From the NCBI GenBank assembly GCA_019096065.1, contig JAGUCH010000003.1:5022001-5086000 (forward strand): 64,000 bases of DNA, in the 5' to 3' direction. Positions 23,024-34,143 of this stretch are shown here, piece after piece (the first letter of the stretch is position 1; each line of letters begins with the position of its first letter). This DNA comes from Paracyclopina nana (Eukaryota > Arthropoda > Copepoda > Cyclopoida > Cyclopettidae). Under the pieces are notes generated by a model that saw only the letters and a list, made by a program, of their open reading frames with translations, was not told where the DNA came from and made no database searches. The position numbers were made by a program, and so were the translations under genes.

Positions 23024-25224
23024 TTTGAAATTGGAATTACCACTAATACATGTAATCAATATCCTGCGCGCGGCCTCTCACTTTATGACTGCTTGGAAAA
23101 AGAGCGAAAGCACCATTCAGGCGGATCCCCATTAAATTGTCAAGTAGAACTCTCCACTCGTTAGGAAAGCTCATTTTGGACTACCTATATACTATGTATG
23201 CTTTGTGGCGGCTCCAAGGTCAAAGCCAAGGTTCCACGCATTTAATCAATAACAATAGAGCCACGAAAACTACAGAACTCATAAGTAATGAACGTATGCA
23301 CATATATAAAGGTATCTCATGTTTGTACGCTGATGCTTAATAAAGGCTTGTATTTAAAGCTACATAAAACTTAAGCCTAAGCGTCGGTGACTTATCCCCA
23401 TCAGTCAAAGACTTTTCATCTCAGCTTTATTAAACATTTTTCTAGTTGAAGTTTTGGAAAATAGTTGTAAAATCATATTGCCCTGATTTACTACATAAGG
23501 ATGTTTATGTAAGTTGGAATAACCACATTTCTTTTTTAGTTTAAGCTTTTCGGGCCACTGACTGGCTCTCTTGAAGAATCCATTCAGTAGACCCGAGCGA
23601 GAGCTTTCTGAAAATGTTGTGGGCCGTTTGGAAGGTCTACCCCTAGGTAGTCACTGAACCAAATGGTTTTGCCCTCGGGCCCCTGGGAGAGGAGATACGG
23701 ACCCTCAAAGTTGGAAATTCTTATGTATAGCAAAACTTTGGACTCCTCTCACAGCCATCAACTTTTATCAACCCATTTTTGTGCATTGTTAGGCCCCATA
23801 GTCATCCAAAAATTAGTACCTTCAAATAAAAAATAAAAAAAGTACACTTTTTTGTTTGAGGGCAGATATTGTCCGTCAAAGTTTGTAAAACAGACTTTGA
23901 ATCCATGAGCTAAAAATGAAATTTCAATATAATTATAGGGTCACACAAACAATATTAATTGTTGCCTTTTTTTGGCAGCATCTGGGGGTACTTCTTTCAC
24001 AAGCCTTCATGATTTATTCAGAAATTAGCTTTTATTTTTTACTAAATGCATTCATGATGGCTGAAAATGAAATTTTTTTATAATTACGGCTAGTGATAAG
24101 ATATTTACTAACATGTGAAGTTTGATCATTATTGTAAGTACGCGTACTTTTAAAATAAACAACTGTCACCATAGTCATTAACTTTTGATTTCATTAAATG
24201 ATCATGTAAAAAATGAGCTGAAAATGTAATTTTATCACCAATAAGGGACATGATGAGCAACTTTTATTTTTGTCAAGATACTATTGGACCATTGTTTTGG
24301 ATAGTTTTACAGTAACAGCATTACAGTTTGCTAAATTAGCTAGTGCCCCTAAAGCGTTGATGGCATCATTTTAACAAGAGCAAAAGTTGCTCGATCATCG
24401 TACCCCATATTTATAATATTATTTAATATATATTATAATAACCCAGGTATTTGCAGCATATCTCTCAGCCACAAACGTTTTAAACTTACTCAATATTTTC
24501 AAAAAATTAATACTGATATTTTCACTCCTCCAACGTGGACGCGAGCATCTAGTTAAACGATTGATATGAGTTAGATCCAAATATCTAGAAACAAGTTAAA
24601 AGTGTAAAAAATCTTTCTTCAAAATCGAAAGTCGTAACAATTTAGCGAAAAATAGCACAACCTCGCTAACTCTCTTTCGCATTATACTTAAAACTGTGCA
24701 GCAATATTTAGGGCGTTGATCTTAGAAAAAAATGGCATTTTCGCTACAATTTTCAATGAAATTAACTTTATAGCTAATGATGTGTGTTTTATTCGAAAAT
24801 GAATTTTAATTCGGTCTTTAGAGCAACTTTGAGATAAAATTGTCGTATTTTTAGTGTCCTTTTGGGCCAGGATTGTTGTCTAAAAACGGTCTATTCTAAC
24901 AGTTCCCTTGGGACTAGTGACAGCGACTCAGTGAGGAAGCTTGCAAATTGTCAACAACTTTGGAGTAAAAAAATCAATAAATACCTGAAGCCTTGAAATA
25001 AATATTTGGGCTGATTGCTCTGTCAATTTTCATTTGTAAGGCTACGGCCAATTGATCCACATTGAATTCTTCATTCGCAACTCAAAGTAAGTCGGACCAT
25101 TTTTAAAGCTTCTTTATTTGTTGCAAAAACTCATTTGGAGCGTGAACAAGTTACGCTGAGGGGCATAAAAGAGGACATGTAACTTTGTTGCCTTTCCTAC
25201 ATTTGTTTTTTTAGATCCTTAGAC
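23024..25224. other. 2.2 kb intergenic region with a degenerate 154-base repeat
   Basis: No gene is visible. Three diverged copies of a sequence resembling GAGCTGAAAATGAAATTT, each followed by a TATAATTA-like or similar AT stretch, lie at about 23907, 24060 and 24214, a spacing of about 154 bases. At the right end, CTCAAA/GTAAGT at about 25086 and TTTTTTTAG at 25215 suggest a non-coding first exon of the beta-catenin gene spliced to the exon that carries its ATG. Confidence 0.5.
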
Positions 25225-27894
25225 ATGAATCAGACAAGATCTCAAAGGGTCAGGGCTGCCATGTTTCCTGAAACCCTTGAGGAAGGCATTGAAATACCAT
25301 CTACTCAATTGGATCCCAACCAACCAACTGCGGTGCAACGACTTGCAGAGCCAAGCCAATTGCTTAAACATGCAGTTGTCAACTTAATCAATTATCAAGA
25401 CGATGCTGATCTTGCAACACGAGCCATTCCAGAGCTAATAAAGTTGCTGAATGACGAAGACCAAGTGGTTGTGTCTCAAGCTGCCTTGATGGTTCACCAG
25501 CTGAGCAAAAAGGAGGCATCTAGACATGCAATAATGAGTTCGCCTCAAATGGTTCAGGCCTTGATAAAAGCTCTTTCCAACCCTGCTGATCTGGAGTCAA
25601 CAAAGGGGGCAGTTGGAACATTACATAATTTAAGCCATCATCGTCAAGGTAACAAACATTTTGTCTAGCAACCAAGCGTAGCAAGCATAAAATTTGAAAA
25701 AATATGTAGGATTATTGGCCATTTTCAAATCTGGTGGAATTAATGCTCTGGTCAAGCTTTTGTCATCTCCTGTTGAAAGTGTTCTTTTCTACACCATTAC
25801 GACATTGCATAATTTGCTATTACACCAAGAAGGGTCTAAAAATGTTGTAAGGCTTGCTGGTGGCATTCCCAAGATGGTGGCTTTGCTTCAGAGGAATAAT
25901 ATCAAGTTTTTGGCAATAGTGACTGATTGCCTGCAAATAATGGCCTATGGAAACCAAGAGTCGAAGCTTATCATATTGGCGAGCCAGGGCCCTTTGGAGT
26001 TGGTCAGAATCATGAGGTCATATGACTATGAGAAGCTTTTGTGGACAACGTCTAGAGTACTCAAAGGTAATCTTGCACTATTTGTTTGTAATTAAAGGTT
26101 TCTAGTTTTACTGTGTTTATAGTTCTATCAGTGTGCTCTAGCAACAAGCCAGCTATTGTTGATGCTGGAGGAATGCAGGCTCTATCAATACATTTGAATC
26201 ATGCAAGTACTAGACTGGTTCAAAATTGTTTATGGACGCTGAGGAACTTGTCTGATGCTGGCACAAAGTTGGACAATATGGAACACTTGATGCAAGGTCT
26301 TGTTGGTCTGCTTGGCAGCACTGATGTCAACATAGTCACTTGCTCAGCAGGCATTTTATCGAATCTCACATGCAACAACCAAAAAAACAAAATTGTTGTT
26401 AGTCAATTTGGAGGAGTTGAGGCTCTTGTGGGAACCATAATTGCAGCTGGTGACAGGGAGGAAATTACTGAACCGGCAGTGTGTGCTTTAAGGTAGTAGC
26501 TACATCAGCCAGTAAGGAAGACCTTGGTTAACTTTTTCTTTTAGGCACTTGACATCTAGGCATCCTGAATGTGAGGTTGCTCAGAATGCAGTTAGACTGC
26601 AAGATGGGGTGGCAACAATTGCAAGACTTTTGCATCCTCCATCAAGGTGGCCTCTTGTCAAAGCTGTCATCGGCTTGATTCGCAATCTTGCTCTCAGCCC
26701 CGCAAATGAGGCTCCTCTTAGAGAAAATGGCACAATTCCAAGATTGGTTCATCTGCTCATTAGAGCTTTTCAAGATATCCAAGGAGTATGCAACAAAAAT
26801 GTTTTCATTTTCAAAGTTAACCTGTCTTTCAAAATCTAATGTAGAGAAACAGCCGTGGCCAAGCTGCTGGATCATATGCAGATGGGGTTAGGATGGAAGA
26901 AATAGTGGAGGGCACTGTTGGAGCATTGCATGCTTTAGCTAGAGACTTCCACAATCGAGCCATAATAAGAGGACTCTCAGTCATCCCCATCTTTGTGCAG
27001 CTTCTGTACAATGAGATTGAAAATATTCAGCGAGTTGCTGCTGGAGTTCTCTGTGAACTGGCTTCGGATAAAGAAGGGGCAATTGCCATTGAGGCTGAGG
27101 GGGCCGCTGCTCCTTTGACAGAGTTATTGCATTCAAGAAACGAAGGCGTCGGTAAGTCAAAGATAGAGATGTTTATAGATTTACCTTTATACTTACAATT
27201 TCTAGCCACTTATGCTGCTGCTGTATTGCTCAGAATGTCTGATGATAAAGGGGGAGAGTATGCAAAGAGGCTATCCCAAGAGCTGAGAAGCACCCTGTAC
27301 CAAAGGGACATCCACCAGCATCTTTGGAATGGTGATATTCCCCCACCTGATTTGCAGGTAATATGCGTTAGGCCTAGCATTTCAATTCCATTTTATGTTA
27401 TGCTTGCATGCTTTCATATTTTTGTTTCGTTCTTGTTTTGTCACCCAATTAGGATTTCTATGAGCTTGATTCGGTCAGTGGTTCACTCAGCTATGCTCAT
27501 TCAGGAGGTAATTTGCATTCTTTGTCTGTTTTTTATGTTTCATTAAGTTTCAAATCTTTACAAAGACTGTTGCTATTATGACTACCCAGCTATATACTTT
27601 CAAGGTATTATAGTCTTGAATCAACGAGTGTGTGTGTGTGTGTGTTTTATCAGATCTGTGTGCTGCCACCTTTTTATTTAACGAAAAACATCACTAATAT
27701 GTTGATCAATTTCAGGATATGATGGGCTACCAATAGAGCAGTCTTTGCAAGAGTTGGACCTCAACCATCCGAGACTTGACAGTCAACATGTACCCTCTAC
27801 TTATTTCAACAAAAACCTAGAGCCCCCTTTTGTAAATGAAGACCACCCTCAGATTAATAATCAAGTTGCTGCATGGTATGATACAGATTTATAA
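25225..27894 (+). CDS. arm: Armadillo/beta-catenin, N-terminal degron absent
   Basis: Exons are 25225-25648, 25710-26066, 26123-26492, 26545-26785, 26845-27151, 27206-27357, 27453-27507 and 27716-27894 (694 residues). The twelve armadillo repeats are very close to animal beta-catenin throughout ([82 protein letters not shown]). The alpha-catenin-binding helix (NLINYQDD region) is kept, and the protein ends in WYDTDL, the conserved PDZ-binding tail. The normal first 85 or so residues, which hold the GSK3/CK1 phosphodegron (DSGxxS), are missing: the model starts at the position of human residue about 86. The C-terminal tail is also short. It would act in adhesion and Wnt signalling, perhaps as a stabilised form, unless an upstream coding exon was missed. 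Confidence 0.93.
27627..27645 (+). repeat. (GT)n microsatellite
   Basis: Nine GT/TG dinucleotides in the last intron of the beta-catenin gene. Confidence 0.9.
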
Positions 27895-28074
27895 GTCATC
27901 CAAATGCACACGAGGTCACTGTACGCGAATCAATCATTTTAGCTAATTTTGCCACTTAAATTCATCCATCGGGAAAACTATCTATTCAGCATGTTATATT
28001 TGCTTAGTTTCTAGTGTTCGCACTAGCGCCTCTTGTGAGCTGCTTCGTAATTTTCCAGTTCACATAGTAGCATC

Positions 28075-29628
28075 ATGGAATTCAGAGGCGTAAAACTAAC
28101 ACTTGAGCCCACAATATTTCTCTTCATATTTGGCCATGCTATGATGAGTGGAGTGAAAGTGGACACTAATTTGTTGATGTGGAAAATTTGTCACATAGAT
28201 GAAGGATTTGAAGAGTCGGTGTGCAAAAATCTGACCCAAGCAGAAAATGACCAGTCCCAGTCTCATATTCAGGTCCGAGTCAACAATTTTGAAATGGTAT
28301 AATGAATAATAGAGCTGAAAGTAAATTCAAAGTAATCACCGGCTTTTTGCTCAGGTTGGTCAATACATTGGCACAATACCTAGCATCTTTTATTCTTTTT
28401 TGGGAGGAAGTCTGTCTGACGATTTTGGGAGGAAGCCTCTCTTGATGTTTCCTATCTGCGGGGCTATCATTGGGCGCATCTTTAGCATCATTAATTACAT
28501 TTGGATCAGAGAACTCCCAACGGCCTTTTTCTACATCTCGGGGAGCTTTTGGTTTGGTTACTTGGGCGGGACAGCAGTCTATTGCTTGGGCATTTATGGC
28601 TATGGCGCTACAATTTCAAAGCATGACAATTGTGCCCAAACCTTAGCAAGATTTGATGGCACTGATCTGGCAGCATTTGTTCTGGGCACTTTAATAGCGC
28701 CGTTGATGCTTGAAACAACTGGTTACCTAGGAATGTACATTTTAGACTTGGTCTGTGTAACTTTGAGCTTTGCCTACCTCGTCAAATTTGTGGAAGAGCC
28801 AATAGAGAGGAAGCCTTGGAATTTTGTTGGGTACCAAGCCATTTTTGAAGCATCAATTCTAAAACCAATTAAAGAAAATGTGGCCACTTTATTCATGAAA
28901 AGAAGTGGGCATCTCCAAATGATCATATACATCATGTTACTGGGTTACTCATTCCTATGGTTCAATGTCCAATGGGAGTCCCTTGAGTACTTTTACATGC
29001 TCAAAAAATTCCCTGATTTCACCGAGTCCGATTACTCTTACTTTCAGGCTGCTAAACTAAGCCTTCAAAGCACATTTTTGCTCTTCATTTTGCCATTAAT
29101 CAAGATACACGAGAGTGCTTATTGCGTAATGGCACTTGGTTTTCAAGCAGTCACGTTCTTTTTGCTACCTTTTCTATCTTCCTTGTGGTCGTATATTTTG
29201 TCACATCTCCTAACGTTTGCATATTACGGATGTTGGGCGAGTGCGCGGACTCTTTTTACATTTTGCGTTCCGAAACAAGATATTGGCAAGATATATGCTA
29301 TCGTAGGAATTCTAGCCTCACTTGCACCTGTCATATCAAATGGTGTCTTTAGGCAACTGTACAATGCTGTGAGTATGAAGTTTCTCTAGCACTTACTCTC
29401 GTAGTAGGAATTATGTCACATTCTATTTAAACTCAGACCATTGATACTTTTCCTGGAGCTATCAGTTTATTGGCTGGATCTGCAAATATAGCGGCCATCG
29501 GCATTTTCGCAATCGTCTATAAACTCAGACATGAGATGAAAAGTCCTGAAGAATCTGAAGCCTCTCACGAATTGGACAAAATTAAGGGGACTCAACATGC
29601 AACTACTGAAGCCTGCGTAAATTATTAA
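28075..29628 (+). CDS. SLC46-type major facilitator (proton-coupled folate transporter family)
   Basis: Exons 28075-28296, 28355-29368 and 29437-29628 (475 residues). A hydrophobic N-terminal helix (FLFIFGHAMMSGV) is followed by an external loop with two conserved cysteines and an NLT glycosylation site. The stretch IPSIFYSFFGGSLSDDFGRKPLLMFP is the SLC46 version of the facilitator signature between helices 2 and 3 (DxxGRKP). About 11-12 membrane segments follow, separated by a cytoplasmic loop with EEPIERKPW. The C-terminal tail is soluble and charged. SLC46 members carry folates, haem, or bacterial muropeptides; arthropods have many paralogues, so the substrate cannot be assigned here. It directly follows the beta-catenin gene. 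Confidence 0.85.
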
Positions 29629-30003
29629 TGTAGTTGATTTTGCATAAAAATTACAGAGTGTAATAAAATGCATCTTACGTGGGTATGTTAAGCCAAAATA
29701 GTATGTAAAAAAGACCTAATAATGAAACTTTGATAAGCATTCGCTAGGTTGTGTGGTAAAAAATGAGTTTCCAGCAATTAAAGGAGGATGTGTACGATTT
29801 GTACTGGAAAAGCTGTTTATATGCACTTGCATGACAGCAGCTTGCTGACAGACGCAGTAGTGTTTGTGGGGATTGGATTACATTATAATTTCCAGTTTAG
29901 TCATACACAGCATAGTAAGTTACATAGAGATCGCATGCAACGCGACAAAACAGCAAAGCTAGTACAGTCGCAGTGAAGTTGCGACCCCGTGAGCTACCTG
30001 AAC
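29629..30003. other. Intergenic, no gene seen
   Basis: 375 bases between the transporter and guanine deaminase. A frame at 29788-29976 has no recognisable feature. The guanine deaminase promoter presumably lies here. Confidence 0.6.
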
Positions 30004-31338
30004 ATGGCGCCTTTTGCTGTCATTGGAACGATTGTGGACTGCGAATCTGACTCGAAGTGGGAGCTTCGCATCATCCAGCAGGGCTTATTAGTCATCAACG
30101 ATAATGGGACCATTGTGCATAGGGGGTCAGCAAGCGAGCTGCAGGAGGCCAAGGAAAAGTTCAACGTGGAAGATATCATTGAGCTCGAGGACAAGAATGA
30201 GTTTCTGCTACCAGGACTCATTGACAGCCATATACATGCCTCGCAGTATCCCAATGCAGGCTTGGGCCTCGATTTGCCTCTTCTGCAGTGGCTTCAAAAG
30301 TATACTTTTCCCATGGAAAGAAGGTATGGTGAGGACCTACAATTTGCCAAGACTGCATACAATAGGGTGGTCAAGTCCACTCTGGCTCATGGAACTACCA
30401 CTGCCGCTTACTATGCCACCATTGACCTTGATGCCAGCCTAATTTTGGCCGATGTTGTTCAAGATCTGGGACAACGAGCCTTGGTGGGGAAGGTGTGCAT
30501 TGACAGGAATGGCTTTGAAAATTACCAGGAAACCACTCAGGATTCCCTGTCAACGACCAAGCAATTCATCTCCTCAATAGTGAGCAGAAAATGCCCAACT
30601 CTGGAGCCGATCATCACGCCCAGATTTGTGCCAGCTTGTACAAGGGAGCTGCTCACCGATTTGGGAGCATTGGGAGCGGACTCGGGCGTTAAAATCCAAA
30701 CGCACTTGAGTGAATGTCGCCCCGAAGTAAAATGGGTGGGCGAACTTGAGCCTTGGGCTGCCAACTACACTGACGTTTATGCCAAGACTGGGATCCTCAC
30801 TGATAAAACCATCTTGGCACATGGAGTGTATCTTGGCGAGGATGAACTCAACGCCATTGTCCAGAGCGGAGCTGGAATATCTCACTGTGCAAATTCCAAC
30901 AACTCCATCAGATCCGGGCATATGGATGTCATCAAGTATGGCAATTTTAAAGGTCTCAAAATGGGATTGGGAACAGACTGCTCTGGCGGATACTCTCCCT
31001 CCATGCTGAATTCAATGAGATTCGCGATTGCCACAAGCAATAGCATCAATATTGAAAAGTTCCCCGAAGTGAGGCCGAATTTCAATTATAGTGGAGCAAT
31101 TGCTTTGGCCACGCGAGGATCGGCCAAAGTGTGCGGCTTGGAGGATAAGATTGGTGGGTTTGATGTTGGCATGCAATTCGATGCGTTGAGGGTTAGAATG
31201 AATAATGACAACGTTGACACTTGCCTGTTTGGATTTGAAACTGTGCATGACATGATTCACAAGTTTGTGTTTCTTGGCGACGATCGCAATCTTGCCCAAG
31301 TGTTTGTGGACGGCAAATGTGTGAAGAGCCTGATATGA
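30004..31338 (+). CDS. GDA: Guanine deaminase (guanase)
   Basis: A single uninterrupted frame of 444 residues, the usual length for the family (about 450). It converts guanine to xanthine and ammonia in purine breakdown, in the cytosol, with one zinc ion. The zinc-binding motif PGLIDSHIHASQYPNAG has its two histidines at residues 76 and 78. Downstream come the substrate-loop LDLPLLQWLQKYTFPMERR, the metal-binding THLSE, ILAHGVYL, and GLGTDCSGGYSPSML, whose Asp is the catalytic metal ligand. The family usually shows GTDVAGGYS, so the Cys-Ser here is a mild change. The start at MAPFAVIGT was chosen as the first ATG. It lacks introns, unlike most neighbours, and converges on GPCPD1 with only 67 bases between the stops. 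Confidence 0.96.
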   Translation: MAPFAVIGTIVDCESDSKWELRIIQQGLLVINDNGTIVHRGSASELQEAKEKFNVEDIIELEDKNEFLLPGLIDSHIHASQYPNAGLGLDLPLLQWLQKYTFPMERRYGEDLQFAKTAYNRVVKSTLAHGTTTAAYYATIDLDASLILADVVQDLGQRALVGKVCIDRNGFENYQETTQDSLSTTKQFISSIVSRKCPTLEPIITPRFVPACTRELLTDLGALGADSGVKIQTHLSECRPEVKWVGELEPWAANYTDVYAKTGILTDKTILAHGVYLGEDELNAIVQSGAGISHCANSNNSIRSGHMDVIKYGNFKGLKMGLGTDCSGGYSPSMLNSMRFAIATSNSINIEKFPEVRPNFNYSGAIALATRGSAKVCGLEDKIGGFDVGMQFDALRVRMNNDNVDTCLFGFETVHDMIHKFVFLGDDRNLAQVFVDGKCVKSLI

Positions 31339-31405
31339 TTAATAATATAGTAAGCATTTTATAGATGCCGTATCTCTATCTAAATACACTACTGTACGTA
31401 GCTAT

Positions 31406-34143
31406 TCATGATTTGGCAAGAAGCACTCCCAAAAAAGAGTTGTGGCTGTTGGAAGAACTTTCTGCTGCTGGGGCTGGACTTTCCATGGGCTCCTCATCTT
31501 CAAGAGCTGCAGCTGCAGGGGAGGACTCTGGTGAGCACGAGCACCCGGATTTGGGAGAACGAGCCATCTTCTCCACCTCTCTTTCAACCATGCACACAAA
31601 AATGCTTTCCTTGACATCCTTACTGTTATTCACATCCATCCTGCGACGAAAAGCTCATGTTGTAGAAGGATTTGCATATATAGTCAACTTATGTGCATAG
31701 GTGTACCTGTCATAAATAATGCCATCCACGCCCAATTCCTTGAGGTATTTCACAGTGCCAGAGTCGTTTCGATCGTCAGTCCAAACAAACATCACTTGGC
31801 CCTTATCCTTGACGAAAGCAACTTGAGCAGGATCTCGTTGGATGTCCTCGGCCATAGCACTGATGCCCAGAATCTCCGCCATAGCAGCAAAGTTGCTGCC
31901 GTTTTTCACCGTCCACGTTCTTGGATCAAGATAGTCATCATACTTAGAGTTGACCCCTTGGGTCAATAGCAATACTGGATAGCGGTTCTGCTTCAACCTC
32001 ATCCTGAAAAAAGGACCTCGTTTCAAGCCAATCACAAAATACTGAAAATGGCATAAAATATACTCACATGGTGCACACATCTGGGTTGAAGGAAGAAAAG
32101 ACCACCTTTCGGTTGCCACCATGGGTCAAGACAGTCTTCAAGACTTGATCCATGAACAAATTGATTTCGAACGGGAAGTGGCATTCATTGCTGCCATCCT
32201 TGAGCATCATATCCCACTTCAGTTCAATGTTGAATCCACAGCTCTGGTCAATGTTGTTTAAGGCTTCCTCCAGGGTAGGAAAAGGTTGGTGCTCTTCATC
32301 ATCTTCCTCCACAAACTCCTTGGCACCGGTGGTCATTTCCGAATGATGATGAATCTGAAAAAGGGACAAATGTCAACCATACATAGTTAACCAATGCAGG
32401 CTTCACTTTGAATACCTTTAGTCCCCTCAATTGTGCAAGGGTCAAGTTTTTCAATTGAGTGGGAATGAGTTCCTTGCTCTCTCCTTTTTTGGTCACTGAT
32501 GTGGTGCACAGTTCAAAGTCGTGATAGATGACTGGCACCTTATCCTTGGAAAGTTGAATATCAAATTCCACCATATCAGCTCCATGAGAATGGGCATATT
32601 TCAAGGAAGCAATTGTGTTCTCGCGAAGATGCGAGCAGCTGAAACGTAAAAAAATATTGTACACATAATTTTTTCACACTCATGGAAATGCTGTATACTG
32701 GTCAAGTTTGGTGTATGAGTTGCCAAGGCCTCGATGGCCCACATCAATGCCCTTCCAATGTGGCTGCCAATGTTTAGCAAACGTGACAGCAAAATCACAC
32801 TCAGCATCTTTGATGGCATGAATGACGAGAAATTCCAAGGTGATCTCTCCTATGGCCTCGAATTTGGAGGAAGACACAATGGCCTCTTCAATTCTTCCCA
32901 CAGTGGAAGTGAAGTGTTTAGGCAAAATGTAGCAAGAGCCGATGAGTTCTGCAGGATCAGAGCGATGGTAAGAGGAAGAGGCTCCTTGAGGCCGAGCAAA
33001 GATGTCCACCAAAAAGGCCACTGTGGGAAGCTCAAGAACTTGAGCCTGGAACATGATGAATCCGTTCTCCTCATAAGCCACTCCGAATTGAGATTGCACT
33101 GTGAGCTGACAATCCTCATCATTAAGTTTCTGAAATGAGCACATTGACCTCTTACAAATATGCTAAATGTAAATTAGTATCAATCAACTTACAGCAACTT
33201 CAACAATAGGCCACTTTTGCCACCTGTCCCTGGTAGCTGTCAGATCCATGCTTTGACTGTCATCACTGTAGGAGTGCTGGTGCACCAAACTTTCGTCCAT
33301 TTTCGGCTTGTTCGCCTCCACAGGAGTCATTTTGATGAAGAACTCCTTGGCCCTGTGCTTCTTGCGCCAAATGTTGAGAGCCTTTTCTCCAAACAGCTTC
33401 AGTTGAATGACAGTTTCTTGAGTGATCCAGCCACGCTGAACCATGGGAATGTCTGCGTCCAAGAAGCCAAACGTGGAAATGGTTGAAGTGTCACAAACAT
33501 CTAAATTGAGCCCCCATAATTAGTGTGAAAACGAAAACTTCCAATCCACTTACCATGGCAGGCGATTTTCCTAGGCCTCAAGCTGGTCTCCCATCTACGC
33601 ACAACATTCTTCTTATTGCCACTGTGGGATGGATTTTCGATAATACAGCAAATACAATAACGGAAGGTCACATCAGCGCCCTTGGGAAGCTCCACGGTCA
33701 AGGTCCAAATTTTTCTGTAATAACAACAACGAACACTACGTAATAAAAAACAAGCTCCTTAAAATAGTATAGTAAATATATTAACAACAGGGTCATTAGC
33801 CTGTCAAGGTTTTGTATTAGTATTATAGCTACACGAAAGCAGCGTAGCATATTGTACGGGTGTGCAACTCTACCTTTGAGCTTCTACCCAAGACGTTGGA
33901 AAACTCCTTTGGTACACACAAAGTATGAAACATTACATCAATAGTCAATGGCAAGAAAAAGTGTATTTGTACTCACTCAGTCTCTCCGCCAAATCCAGAG
34001 CCGTTGGAGGGCCCCTCTTTGACAAGCATGGGCAGCACTCCATCCAGCTTCCAATTGCCCAATTCTTTGCAGGAGCCAGTGACGCAAACGACCTCTCCAG
34101 GAAAGGTGGAGCAAGTCACGTTAAAGGTCCACTTTCGTTTCAT
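31406..34143 (-). CDS. GPCPD1: Glycerophosphocholine phosphodiesterase (GPCPD1/GDE5)
   Basis: Eight exons: 33977-34143, 33554-33714, 33193-33500, 32699-33129, 32416-32638, 32068-32354, 31707-32003 and 31406-31640 (702 residues). It hydrolyses glycerophosphocholine to glycerol-3-phosphate and choline in the cytosol. An N-terminal CBM20-type starch-binding domain (VVCVTGSCKELGNWKLDG, WETSLRPRKI) precedes a linker and the GDPD catalytic domain: DVGHRGLGNS, ENTIASLKYAHSHGADMVEFDIQLSKDKVPVIYHD (the HD and ExD metal ligands), FNIELKW, VVFSSFNPDVCTM and LGVDGIIYDR. The C-terminal tail is Ser/Ala-rich and not conserved. The start MKRKWTFNVTC was preferred because it begins the CBM20 domain; an in-frame ATG at 34206 would add a basic extension of 21 residues. 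Confidence 0.94.
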
